Source of the DNA: Hwanghaeella sp965227365
Lineage (GTDB): Bacteria; Pseudomonadota; Alphaproteobacteria; UBA8366; Aestuariispiraceae
Length of the DNA stretch: 64,000 nt
Direction: 5' to 3'
NCBI RefSeq assembly: GCF_965227365.1
Contig: NZ_OZ245754.1
Span: 3,224,001 to 3,288,000, forward strand
Part shown: positions 35,449 to 43,228 of the stretch, piece after piece
Layout: each line of letters begins with the position of its first letter
Position numbering within the stretch: the first letter of the stretch is position 1
Made by a program: the position numbers and the translations under genes
The notes under the pieces: generated by a model
What the model was told of the DNA's origin: nothing
The model's input: only the letters and a program-made list of their open reading frames with translations
Database searches by the model: none

Positions 35449-36561
35449 ATGCGCCCCATCCGCTCGGCATTTGCCGCAGGTCTTGTCTCCCTCCTATCGA
35501 CGCCGGTTTTGGCGGACAGCGCCCCTGAAGTCATGACCTCGATCAAGCCGGTCCATTCTCTCGTTTCCGCGGTGATGGAGGGGGTTTCCGAACCGGGATT
35601 GATCGTCGAGGGGGCGGCCTCGCCGCATTCCTATGCTTTGAAACCGTCGCAGGCGGCAAAACTTTCAAAGGCGACGCATGTCTTCTGGATCGGCCATGAC
35701 CTGGAGGCCTTCCTGGAAAAACCGATCGAAACGGTCGCAGCTAATGCACATGCGGTAGAACTACTGGAAATCAACGGCCTCAAGACACTTGAATTCCGCG
35801 AGGGCGGCGCCTTCGAAAGCCACGAGCATCATGAGGACGAGCATGAAGACCATGCTCATGAGGAAGAGCACAAGGGACATGATGATCACGATGATCATGC
35901 CCACGAAAAGCATGATGACCATGATCATGGTGAAGGGCATGCGGAGGATGACAAAGGGCACGAGCATGACGGCGATGCCCATGCGAAGCATGAGGAGCAC
36001 GATCACGACGAACACGATCACGGCGAGCACGAGGGTCACGATCATGAGGGACTGGACCCCCATATCTGGCTGGATCCGCAAAATGCCATCGTGATGGTCC
36101 GCGCGATTGCCGATGTCCTCTCCGCCGACGATCCCGCCCATGCGGACCGCTATGCGGCCAACGCCGCCAAGACGATCGCGGCGCTGGAGAAACTGACCGA
36201 TGAAATCGCCGAGCTGATGGCGCCTGTGCACGACAAGGACTTTGTCGTTTTTCATGACGCCTACCGCTACTTCGAGGAACGGTTCGGCCTGCATGCCGCG
36301 GGGTCGATCACCATTAGTCCGGAAATGTCACCAGGCGCGGACCGCATCCGGGAGATCCGCAAACGGGTAAAGGACCTGGGCGCGACTTGCGTATTCGCGG
36401 AACCTCAATTCGAACCCCGCCTGATCACCGTGGTCCTGGAGGGAAGCAATGCGAAATCCGGCTTGATCGATCCGCTCGGCGCCGACCTCGAGGACGGTCC
36501 GGAACTCTATTTCACGCTGATCCGTAACATGGCCAAGTCAATGCACGACTGCCTGTCGTAA
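35449..36561 (+). CDS. znuA: Periplasmic zinc-binding protein with large His-rich loop
   Basis: 370 residues, signal peptide (MRPIRSAFAAGLVSLLSTPV, cleavage near LA-DS). Metal ligands appear as in ZnuA: the His of VTSIKPVHSLV, SPHSYALKPSQ, HIWLDPQNAI and FVVFHDAYRYFEERF. Between them is a loop of about 85 residues (about 128-212) made of His, Asp and Glu repeats. The start at 35449 has GGAG 6 bp before it, better than the ATG at 35437. It delivers zinc to ZnuB. Confidence 0.95.
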   Translation: MRPIRSAFAAGLVSLLSTPVLADSAPEVMTSIKPVHSLVSAVMEGVSEPGLIVEGAASPHSYALKPSQAAKLSKATHVFWIGHDLEAFLEKPIETVAANAHAVELLEINGLKTLEFREGGAFESHEHHEDEHEDHAHEEEHKGHDDHDDHAHEKHDDHDHGEGHAEDDKGHEHDGDAHAKHEEHDHDEHDHGEHEGHDHEGLDPHIWLDPQNAIVMVRAIADVLSADDPAHADRYAANAAKTIAALEKLTDEIAELMAPVHDKDFVVFHDAYRYFEERFGLHAAGSITISPEMSPGADRIREIRKRVKDLGATCVFAEPQFEPRLITVVLEGSNAKSGLIDPLGADLEDGPELYFTLIRNMAKSMHDCLS

Positions 36562-36582
36562 TCGGCATTGCCGATAAAGGAA

Positions 36583-36609
36583 GGGGGCCATTTCGGCCCC
36601 TTTTTTTTT
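36583..36609 (+). terminator. Factor-independent terminator after znuA
   Basis: GGGGCC-ATTTC-GGCCCC stem followed by nine T, ideal on the plus strand. The T-run also contains the stop codon of the facing VPLPA-CTERM gene, so the two transcription units meet here. Confidence 0.9.
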
Positions 36610-37300
36610 AACACTTTGCGGATACTGATTTTCGCCGCCGTCCCCTGCATCCGAACAGGCCCAACGCGGCGAGGCCCAACCCCAGCAGCGGCGCGGCCGC
36701 CGGCACGGGCACGGGCGTTACGCCACCGGGCGAGAACGCCGTAATCAACCGCGTCCAGTCACCGGGCGAAGATGCAGTCCAATCAATATCCACATTTGCA
36801 CCATTGAACTCGGTCTTATCGCCCGATTCCAAGCCCCGTAAGCCAAAATCCGCATAGTCCAGACCAGGCAAACCGAGGAAATCGCTGTTGAACAAGTTGG
36901 AGTCCGCGGTGATGAAGGCAAAGACCTGGGAATCCAGGGAAATAGTGGTGGAAACACTGCTTGAACTGCCATTACCCGGGTCCCATTGCAGGTAATGGCT
37001 GGATACGATCGTACCGGCCTTGATCAAGAAATCGCCGCCTGACACCGCTTGCACGAATGACGCGTTCTCGTCGAAGACGCGGTCGACGCGCAAATCCTGC
37101 GTCAGCACAAGATTCTGCACCTCATTCCACGCCAGCAGGACACCGTCATCCGGGTCCTCCTTGATCGGATTGGGAGGTGTTGTCGTGATTGTACAGGCAA
37201 ATGCACCGTTACAAGTGCCGAGGCTGACGAATGTTGCCTGGGCAGGCGCTGCCACCAATGACGCCGCCACGGCGGCAAGCGATAGAACCAGTGTACGCAT
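36608..37300 (-). CDS. VPLPA/PEP-CTERM-type surface protein
   Basis: 230 residues. An N-terminal signal (LVLSLAAVAASLVAAPAQA), a Ser/Thr-rich body and a C-terminal sorting region TPVPVPAAAPLLGLGLAALG followed by FGCRGRRRKS: a Pro-rich motif, a membrane helix and a basic tail. This is the tripartite signal recognised by exosortases in Gram-negative bacteria. The body gives no other function. It is the last host gene before the integrated element. A second protein with the same kind of tail is cargo inside the element (50161-52377). Confidence 0.83.
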   Translation of the reverse strand: MRTLVLSLAAVAASLVAAPAQATFVSLGTCNGAFACTITTTPPNPIKEDPDDGVLLAWNEVQNLVLTQDLRVDRVFDENASFVQAVSGGDFLIKAGTIVSSHYLQWDPGNGSSSSVSTTISLDSQVFAFITADSNLFNSDFLGLPGLDYADFGLRGLESGDKTEFNGANVDIDWTASSPGDWTRLITAFSPGGVTPVPVPAAAPLLGLGLAALGLFGCRGRRRKSVSAKC

Positions 37301-37471
37301 CTGGGGGTCTCCATCTGTCGTTCACGTTTTCACCCGCCCCCAGGTAGGAAGAGAATAAACCAACACGTGCCGGCATGCGTCAATACGCGCCACACAGTGT
37401 CAACCATTGTTCACAACACGGGTCTCTCGCCCAGATGTGCCGCATATCCCTCGGGAAAAGCAATGGACTAC

Positions 37472-37557
37472 AAAAGAAAAACCCCTTGGTTTCCCAAGGG
37501 GTTAATCATGGTGGGCGCGACTGGGATTGAACCAGTGACCCCTACGATGTCAACGTA
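37472..37557. repeat. Left attachment repeat (tRNA-Val 3' fragment plus terminator)
   Basis: 86 bp identical to 59245-59330. It contains 49 bp of the tRNA-Val 3' end (37509-37557, anticodon stem to CCA) and the tRNA terminator hairpin (AACCCCTTGG/CCAAGGGGTT). It cannot fold as a tRNA because the 5' half is missing. Host sequence (37301-37471, promoter side of the VPLPA gene, no other gene seen) lies to its left. Confidence 0.93.
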
Positions 37558-37694
37558 AGGGTCTATTTTTTAGCGGTCATTCTCCCAAATTCAGTTCAGA
37601 TTATCGTACCTTAGAAATGGCTGGAAACTGTGCCTTCCAGGCATTACATTTAGCGTAGTGGTCGTTATTCGACATTATCTCCGTTAAGTGAAAG

Positions 37695-37716
37695 TTGGTG
37701 CCCCAGAGGTGCCCCA
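37695..37716. promoter_or_regulatory. Left arm-type integrase binding-site candidates
   Basis: Two copies of GGTGCCCCA at 37697 and 37708, 11 bp apart, 18 bp before the integrase start. The same 9-mer and a degenerate partner with the same 11-bp spacing recur at the right end (59192-59211). The remainder of 37558-37734 has no gene. Confidence 0.6.
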
Positions 37717-37734
37717 GCGTTTCGAGGCCAGAGA

Positions 37735-39081
37735 ATGCCGCGCAAACCGAAGCAGGATTGGGACGCTCCCCAGCCGATCAGCAAGACGGTGATCGATGCG
37801 GCTGCCAAGGCCAAAGGGCATCCACCTTCTTCCGAGTACCGGATTTGGGACAGGGGCACGGCCGGCGTTAGGGGATTCGGTCTGCGGGTTAAGCCGAGTG
37901 GCGTCCGCTCCTTCTTTTACGAGTATAAAATCCCCGGCACGAATGAGAAGGTCAGGAAGACCATCGGGCAGTATCCGACCCTGGCCATAGATAAAGCACG
38001 TGCGAAAGCACAGAAGTACGCTGCTCAGGTCTTGGATGGCATAGACCCTCGCGAAGCTGAGAAACGATCCGACGCCCCGCATACTGTGTCCGCATTGTGC
38101 GACCTCTATCTTGAGAGAGCCCGCAAGGGACTGATCCTCTACCGTGGCCGCGCCAAGAAACCCTCGACCGTTGCCATCGACGAAGGACGCGTATCCCGAC
38201 ACATCAAGCCGGTTCTTGGATCGAAGCCGCTCAATATCGTTACCAGCGCCAACGTTGAGGCGTTCCGGGACAAAGTGGCGTCAGGGGAGACCTCAAAGAC
38301 AATCAAGACCAAAGCCCGAGGTTTGGCCCGTGTGACTGGCGGACACGGAACGGCAGGCCGCTGCGTCGATCTGCTGGGCTCGATTTTCACCTTCGCCATC
38401 AAGCAAGGCTTCATGGACGGTCCGAACCCGGCCAAGGGTGTCGATCGACTGAGGGGAGAGAAGCGAGAACGCTACCTTCGTGCCGATGAATATAAAGCCT
38501 TATCGAAGGCGATGGACGAGTTGGAATCCGAAGGCAAGAGCAAGACCGCCCTCGATGCATTCCGGGTGCTCGCCCTCACAGGCGCCCGTCGAAACGAGAT
38601 TCTGGCCCTCAAAAAATCGGAAGTGTTTCTGGACGAGAGCCTGTTCGAATTTCAGGATACCAAAACAGGCAAGCAGCGGCGGGTTTTTGGACGCGCGGCT
38701 ACCGCGTTGCTTCGCAAGGCAATCGCACGCTCCGAAGATCCAATTTACGTATTTGCCGGTGCAAAACCCAAGACGCACATCCAGAACACCAAGCTATTCC
38801 GAGCAGTCGTGGAGCGGGCAAAACTGCACGACGTCACTCCGCACACGCTTCGCCACAGCTTCGCAACCACGGCCGGCGAATTGAACTATGCCGAGGTGAC
38901 AGTTGGGGCCCTTTTAGGGCATCGCCAGCATACGACCACAGGCCGATACACCCATGCAGTAGATGACGCCTTGATCGGCGCAGCAAACCGGATCTCAGAG
39001 ACTATTGCGGCCTTTATGGCAAACGGCTCGAAAGCCAAGGCTGGTATGGTTCTCCCATTTCCCGCCGCGGCCGGGGCGTAA
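37735..39081 (+). CDS. int: Tyrosine-type site-specific integrase
   Basis: 448 residues. The N-terminal DUF4102-like arm-binding part (GFGLRVKPSGVRSFFYEYKI, TIGQYPTLAIDKARAKAQ) resembles P4-type tRNA integrases. The catalytic domain keeps Arg in LALTGARRNEILAL, Lys in FQDTKTGKQRRV, HTLRHSFATTA and LLGHRQHTTTGRYTH with the nucleophile Tyr. It appears intact. It lies just inside the left repeat, at the end opposite the intact tRNA gene. It should catalyse integration and, with an excisionase, excision. Confidence 0.95.
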   Translation: MPRKPKQDWDAPQPISKTVIDAAAKAKGHPPSSEYRIWDRGTAGVRGFGLRVKPSGVRSFFYEYKIPGTNEKVRKTIGQYPTLAIDKARAKAQKYAAQVLDGIDPREAEKRSDAPHTVSALCDLYLERARKGLILYRGRAKKPSTVAIDEGRVSRHIKPVLGSKPLNIVTSANVEAFRDKVASGETSKTIKTKARGLARVTGGHGTAGRCVDLLGSIFTFAIKQGFMDGPNPAKGVDRLRGEKRERYLRADEYKALSKAMDELESEGKSKTALDAFRVLALTGARRNEILALKKSEVFLDESLFEFQDTKTGKQRRVFGRAATALLRKAIARSEDPIYVFAGAKPKTHIQNTKLFRAVVERAKLHDVTPHTLRHSFATTAGELNYAEVTVGALLGHRQHTTTGRYTHAVDDALIGAANRISETIAAFMANGSKAKAGMVLPFPAAAGA

Positions 39082-39084
39082 CCG

Positions 39085-40041
39085 ATGGCAATGGATGGTT
39101 TCAAAGAGGTTCGGGACGCCCTGACACGAATGAGTATCGCGCACAGGCTGCGCTCGCTTCGTGGCAAGCTAACTCTGTCAGAAGGCGAGATTGACGAAGT
39201 TGAGAAGTTCGTTAACGCGGACATGTTGCACTGGAGCTACAAGGCAGAATTAAAGCGCTATGAGGAACAGCAGGCGCGGCAGAAAGAGCAGCGCAACAAG
39301 TCCAAACGCATGCGAGCTTTTTCAGCGGGAAATCTCAGTAACGGCCCCGCTACCGCGCCTCGAAGGCGAAGCAATTTTTCCGCATACATGCCCCCAACTG
39401 AAATTGAAATCCAGAAGCCAAAGCCGATCCCGGAACCAAAATGCCCTGACCCCGCGCATCGGCTTTTCCGAGCAATTGCCTTATCTGGTATTGGCTCAAT
39501 TAATGACGCTCGCCAGCACGTCAAAGATCAAATCATAAGGGGACAGATTGCGTCCTATGCAGAAGGTGATTACGGGCAACCTGTCCGCTTGAGACCAGAG
39601 CATCTCAAGCGGAAGGGGATAAGCGACCCAAGCTTCCCGCCCCTCACGGTCGCCATCGAACCCGGCGGGCCTATCCGGCATGTCTATCTTCTAATTGAGG
39701 ACATTGAGCGCTTTCTGGATACCGAGGAATCAGGGGACGAAAGCCCGGCTAATGCAGCCCTGGAACCTGATCGAGAGGAAGAGACCGCGCCCGCTGCAGA
39801 CGCGCCGGCAGAAGGAAACCCCAAGCCCTCTTTCAGCCGGTCCGCCACCAGGGCCGCTTATATCGAGCGCATAGAAACTTGGCCCGCCAATGAACTCCCG
39901 CCATCGCAGCAGGATGACGTCTCTTGGGGGAAGAGTGCGCACAGCGCTTCCCGTGATTTCATGCGCAGTTTGCGGAAGGAGCTTGCCCCGGATAGTTGGC
40001 ACCTGAAGCCAGGGGGCAAGAAGACGGACCGTACTTCCTAG
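39085..40041 (+). CDS. Hypothetical protein following the integrase
   Basis: 318 residues, mostly polar. It has a charged coiled-coil-like stretch (about 55-80: KRYEEQQARQKEQRNKSKRM), a Pro-rich linker and a central about 90-residue folded region (HRLFRAIALSGIGSINDARQ... VYLLIEDIERFLDTEESGD) reminiscent of DNA-binding proteins with a specified-column read-out, but not assignable. It starts 4 bp after the integrase stop and is probably cotranscribed. No membrane segment or signal. Confidence 0.65.
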   Translation: MAMDGFKEVRDALTRMSIAHRLRSLRGKLTLSEGEIDEVEKFVNADMLHWSYKAELKRYEEQQARQKEQRNKSKRMRAFSAGNLSNGPATAPRRRSNFSAYMPPTEIEIQKPKPIPEPKCPDPAHRLFRAIALSGIGSINDARQHVKDQIIRGQIASYAEGDYGQPVRLRPEHLKRKGISDPSFPPLTVAIEPGGPIRHVYLLIEDIERFLDTEESGDESPANAALEPDREEETAPAADAPAEGNPKPSFSRSATRAAYIERIETWPANELPPSQQDDVSWGKSAHSASRDFMRSLRKELAPDSWHLKPGGKKTDRTS

Positions 40042-40060
40042 CTCGCCGGTTTCTGCACCC

Positions 40061-40100
40061 GCGAATTGAGCGGCGAATTGGCGAATATTTCCGGCGAATT
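40061..40100. repeat. Iteron-like GCGAATT direct repeats
   Basis: GCGAATT or GCGAATA occurs at 40061, 40073, 40081 and 40094, spaced 12, 8 and 13 bp, within 40 bp of non-coding DNA upstream of the AlpA-like regulator. These could be binding sites for that regulator or part of a replication origin used by the downstream prim-pol. Confidence 0.5.
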
Positions 40101-40131
40101 TAGGGGCTCTTAGCTTTTCTTCATCGCAATA

Positions 40132-40152
40132 CCACACGATCAGAGCGTGTGG
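40132..40152. promoter_or_regulatory. Perfect 7-bp inverted repeat before the AlpA-like gene
   Basis: CCACACG-ATCAGAG-CGTGTGG, ending 20 bp upstream of the regulator start codon. A typical dimeric operator size. It may be the autoregulatory site. Confidence 0.5.
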
Positions 40153-40172
40153 CCAAGCAAGGAGATGAAGAA

Positions 40173-40445
40173 ATGCCCCTTTCCGAAACCAATGCGTCGG
40201 ACATTCGTTACGAGCAGGACAACTTCACGCGGGCGGAAGCGTCTGCCTACCTCTTCAATAAGTACCGCATTCCCCGATCCCCAAACTATCTGGCTGTACA
40301 GGCGGTCCAAGGCGGCGGGCCGAAATTCCGCCGTGCAGGTCGCAATGTGATCTACGCGCGTTCCGATCTGGACACGTATGCGGAAGATCAACTCTCCCCG
40401 GCCGCCGCGACGACGGCAGAGCACGACCAACTTTCGGCAGCATGA
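40173..40445 (+). CDS. AlpA/excisionase-like helix-turn-helix protein
   Basis: A 90-residue protein with one winged-HTH domain (FTRAEASAYLFNKYRIPRSP... NVIYARSDLDTYAEDQL) of the HTH_17/MerR-like type used by excisionases and AlpA activators. The start at 40173 follows AAGGAGATGAAGAA. It stands between the integrase region and the replication genes and is the likely excision or early-gene switch. A stem-loop follows it. Confidence 0.8.
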   Translation: MPLSETNASDIRYEQDNFTRAEASAYLFNKYRIPRSPNYLAVQAVQGGGPKFRRAGRNVIYARSDLDTYAEDQLSPAAATTAEHDQLSAA

Positions 40446-40454
40446 AACGCGAAA

Positions 40455-40487
40455 CCCGCCCCTGGTTTCGTGGCCAAGTGGGGCGGG
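40455..40487 (+). terminator. Stem-loop after the AlpA-like gene
   Basis: CCCGCCCC ... GGGGCGGG (8 bp stem, 17-nt loop) just after the stop codon. Only a weak T-rich stretch (CTTCATTT) follows, so it may attenuate rather than stop transcription into the next gene. Confidence 0.45.
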
Positions 40488-40516
40488 CTTCATTTAAGTC
40501 TTGAAGGAGCCTTAGT

Positions 40517-40834
40517 ATGCCTAAATCACGCATCATCATCAATCTCGAAATTGACGACAACCCGCCCAACCCGCCCCGCATCGAAAGGCTGGAAGGTCGG
40601 TTTGCTCAAACTGCAGAAGCCCTTGTTCAGAATGGCGAACGGGGTGTTACCGCCCTCGAAATCGCGACATGGGCGCTGCGCCTGAGTCATTACATCTACG
40701 TTCTTCGCCATCGCTATGGCTTGGTCATTTCGATGGAGCGAGAGAAGCACGAAGGGCCGTATGCCGGCGAGCATGGCCGATATCGGCTTCACACGCCTTG
40801 TCGCATCATTCGGGATCAGGGGATGGCGGCATGA
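40517..40834 (+). CDS. Small winged-helix-like phage protein
   Basis: 105 residues. The central part (ALEIATWALRLSHYIYVLRH, then YGLVISMEREKHEGPYAGEH) reads like a short winged-helix domain seen in phage and element proteins near primases. AAGGAG lies 8 bp upstream. Its stop overlaps the next start (ATGA). The role is unknown. Confidence 0.65.
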   Translation: MPKSRIIINLEIDDNPPNPPRIERLEGRFAQTAEALVQNGERGVTALEIATWALRLSHYIYVLRHRYGLVISMEREKHEGPYAGEHGRYRLHTPCRIIRDQGMAA

Positions 40835-41319
40835 GCGAATGGACCTTTCCCAAGGACGTTCCGGCGGTTTCTCCTGAACTTCTCACCCTGGCTGTTCAGC
40901 GCGGCTCAATCGAAGCAGCAGGACGGGGCCGCATGGCTCCTATTGCTGGCCAGTATGCGCCATCGCTGTGGCTCGAAGACGATGAGACCGGGGAACTTCA
41001 GTACATCCAGTTCACCAATCATCCTCAGGTGCGTTTCCTGACCGCTGTTATGGATCTGGCACCAAGCGACCGAGACAAGGCCTTCGCTCTGGCGTTGCGA
41101 GCCTCAAGTTTATTGGACGCCCTGAGAGACCGCAGATTTAAGCCCTACACCCAAGACACGGACGATCCAGAGCAGATCGAGTTCGATGAGGTTCTTGCGG
41201 AAGTCGTGGCGACTATTCCCTACCGACTGCACGACGGGCCGAAGATGCAGGAAATCTTGCGCGAAGTGCGTCGCCGTGAATCGCAGGGCCCACAGGCGGA
41301 TCTGTTCGGGGGCGGCTGA
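40831..41319 (+). CDS. Hypothetical protein in the replication module
   Basis: 162 residues. A basic middle (SIEAAGRGRMAPIAGQYAPS) and acidic C-terminus. No family recognised. It starts by ATGA overlap with the previous gene and its stop shares one base with the prim-pol start (TGATG), so the three genes are one transcriptional and translational unit. Confidence 0.65.
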   Translation: MSEWTFPKDVPAVSPELLTLAVQRGSIEAAGRGRMAPIAGQYAPSLWLEDDETGELQYIQFTNHPQVRFLTAVMDLAPSDRDKAFALALRASSLLDALRDRRFKPYTQDTDDPEQIEFDEVLAEVVATIPYRLHDGPKMQEILREVRRRESQGPQADLFGGG

Positions 41320-42533
41320 TGGGAGCATTTCACGATATTGCGCCAGAATTGGGGGCGCATGGCGTCCCCGTTTTGCCAACGCGGCATGACGTTCCAAGTA
41401 AGCCGATGGTAGCGAATGCCGAACGCCTGACTGTCCAGGCCATCGCGAAGATGCTTCAAAAACCACGCTTCGCGAACGCAAACGCTGCGGTCACTTGCGG
41501 CCCAAGATCCGGGATATCGGTTGTCGATATCGATAGCCCCGATCCGGTGCAACTGGACGCCGCCCTGCATATGTTCGGGGAGACAATGCTTATCGGCCAA
41601 ACCCCTTCGGGCGGGCACCACTTGTTCTATCGGCACGCTGACGAAGGCCGAAGGATAAGGCCATTTGGTAGTGATGTCCCGATTGACGTTTTGGGTGACG
41701 GGTTGGCGGTGCTACCACCTTCCCGGCGGCCACCGTCAAAGGACAAGTGTGGTGGCTCTTACAGGCTCATTCAAGGCTCTTGGAGTGACGTAGACCGCCT
41801 ACCAGTCATGGTAGACCCGATAGCCCGTCTAGACGCCCCCAGTGCCTCCAAAACCGGCATTGGAACCGTCATGCCAGGGGCCAGAAATAACGCCTTGTTT
41901 CGGCATCTTCTGACCGTTGCCGCTAAGGTGGTTGATTTTGACCACCTTTCCGAAGCCGCGCACGACTTCAACACGGCACTCACGGAACCTATGGAAGCCC
42001 CGGAAGTGTTCAAAACGTGCGAAAGCGTTTGGCACTACAAGCTGACAGGAACCCTTCGCACGCCAGGATGCGAGGCAACTGGAACTATCCGCGTCGCCGA
42101 ACAGGAAATCATCGGCGGCAATGCCGATGCAGGTTGGTTGCTGATGCGGCTGCGGATCGCGCACGGATGGCGAAACGGTGAACCCTTTGCCCTCGCCAAC
42201 GCAATGGCCGATAGCTTGGGTTGGAATGTGAAGCGCTTCAAGAAGGCACGCGATTTCCTGATGGCCGCTGGCTTTATTGAATGTCGCCATCCCGGAGGAA
42301 AAGGCCCCAATGACCCGCCCAAGTACTGCCTTTCGCTAAGGTGGTCGATTTCAACCACCAATATAACTACACCCTCCCCCCCTGATGGTGATGGTTTAAG
42401 CCTGAATCAATCCTTCAGCGAGAAAGAGGTGGGAGCGCGGACGTCGGACGTCATCCACGGTCGTTTCCAGGATCAATCAAACCCCTCCAAACAAATTTTG
42501 GCGGATCGCGGCTCCCTGAAAGGTGCCGAATGA
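41319..42533 (+). CDS. Bifunctional DNA primase/polymerase (prim-pol, AEP superfamily)
   Basis: 404 residues. Residues 1 to about 160 form an archaeo-eukaryotic primase-type domain: VVDIDSPDP (metal-binding Asp pair near residue 70), TPSGGHHLFYRHAD (SGGxH nucleotide motif) and DVLGDGLAVLPPS. The C-terminal part carries a PriCT-like helical region and a winged helix (GWNVKRFKKARDFLMAAGFI). No helicase domain is attached. It likely starts replication of the element, using host helicase and polymerase. Confidence 0.87.
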   Translation: MGAFHDIAPELGAHGVPVLPTRHDVPSKPMVANAERLTVQAIAKMLQKPRFANANAAVTCGPRSGISVVDIDSPDPVQLDAALHMFGETMLIGQTPSGGHHLFYRHADEGRRIRPFGSDVPIDVLGDGLAVLPPSRRPPSKDKCGGSYRLIQGSWSDVDRLPVMVDPIARLDAPSASKTGIGTVMPGARNNALFRHLLTVAAKVVDFDHLSEAAHDFNTALTEPMEAPEVFKTCESVWHYKLTGTLRTPGCEATGTIRVAEQEIIGGNADAGWLLMRLRIAHGWRNGEPFALANAMADSLGWNVKRFKKARDFLMAAGFIECRHPGGKGPNDPPKYCLSLRWSISTTNITTPSPPDGDGLSLNQSFSEKEVGARTSDVIHGRFQDQSNPSKQILADRGSLKGAE

Positions 42534-42814
42534 CGACGGACCACGACAAGCGAGCCCTGGCGAGGGAGAGGAAGAAGCGGTTCCTAGAACGGCAGAGCCA
42601 GGGCGTGACAGTGCGCCCTCTGGAGGTCTGGCCGGACGACATCGAAGCCCTGATTGGTTTTGGATATTTAAGTGCGATGAGTGCTGACAGCCCGGATTCC
42701 ATCGATGCGGCACTTCGGGAGGCTGTGAGTGATTACCTTGGAACGCGTTCCAACGCCGCGTCGAAGATTGCTGTAGAAACAGAAGATGACCGAGAAGCAA
42801 TCCTTACATCTTGA
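42530..42814 (+). CDS. Hypothetical small basic-acidic protein
   Basis: 94 residues: a basic helix (DKRALARERKKRFLERQSQG) followed by VRPLEVWPDDIEALIGFGYL, a pattern like ribbon-helix-helix or small element regulators, but not firm. It starts by ATGA overlap with the prim-pol gene. Confidence 0.6.
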   Translation: MTTDHDKRALARERKKRFLERQSQGVTVRPLEVWPDDIEALIGFGYLSAMSADSPDSIDAALREAVSDYLGTRSNAASKIAVETEDDREAILTS

Positions 42815-43220
42815 TCTGGACACCTTCGAATCGTGGAACGCCGAATTCGAGCGCAACCCGATGGCGTTGGCGGAGGCCTTCGGCGTCGATCCGAATGAAG
42901 AAGACCGGGAGCGGATTGTCTGTCCCATGAATGCCGCCGGGCTCGTGATGGCGAAAATAGGCGCGGCGGGCGTTGAGGGGCGGTTCAACGCAAACGCATT
43001 TGAAAGCCAATGCCGCGCCAACCCCTACGCAGCGCTCTTCCTTATTAGCGCCATGTTCCAGGGCGACGACAGCAAGGATCTGCCACCCATTTGCAACCCT
43101 GAACTCCTGGCGCCGGCTCTCTTCGAATTGATGCCCGAAGACGTTCGATCCGCTCTGGCTGAATTGTATGACGAAAACCCGATCCTGATGGCCGAGCCGC
43201 CGTCGAACAGCATTAACTGA
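42786..43220 (+). CDS. Hypothetical acidic protein
   Basis: 144 residues, acidic and all-helical in appearance (LDTFESWNAEFERNPMALAE... LFELMPEDVRSALAELYDEN). It overlaps the previous gene by 29 bp. It lies directly before the ejection-type genes. No family recognised. Confidence 0.6.
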   Translation: MTEKQSLHLDLDTFESWNAEFERNPMALAEAFGVDPNEEDRERIVCPMNAAGLVMAKIGAAGVEGRFNANAFESQCRANPYAALFLISAMFQGDDSKDLPPICNPELLAPALFELMPEDVRSALAELYDENPILMAEPPSNSIN

Positions 43221-43228
43221 GGCCTGCA

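Noticed and set aside
35820..36060. Tandem CATGA/GATCAC repeats that look like a repeat array
   Set aside because: They encode the His/Asp-rich metal-binding loop of ZnuA in frame and are not a CRISPR or mobile repeat.
37367..37558. Plus-strand frame ending VGATGIEPVTPTMST
   Set aside because: This peptide is the well-known false translation of the antisense of a tRNA 3' end; here it overlies the left tRNA fragment.
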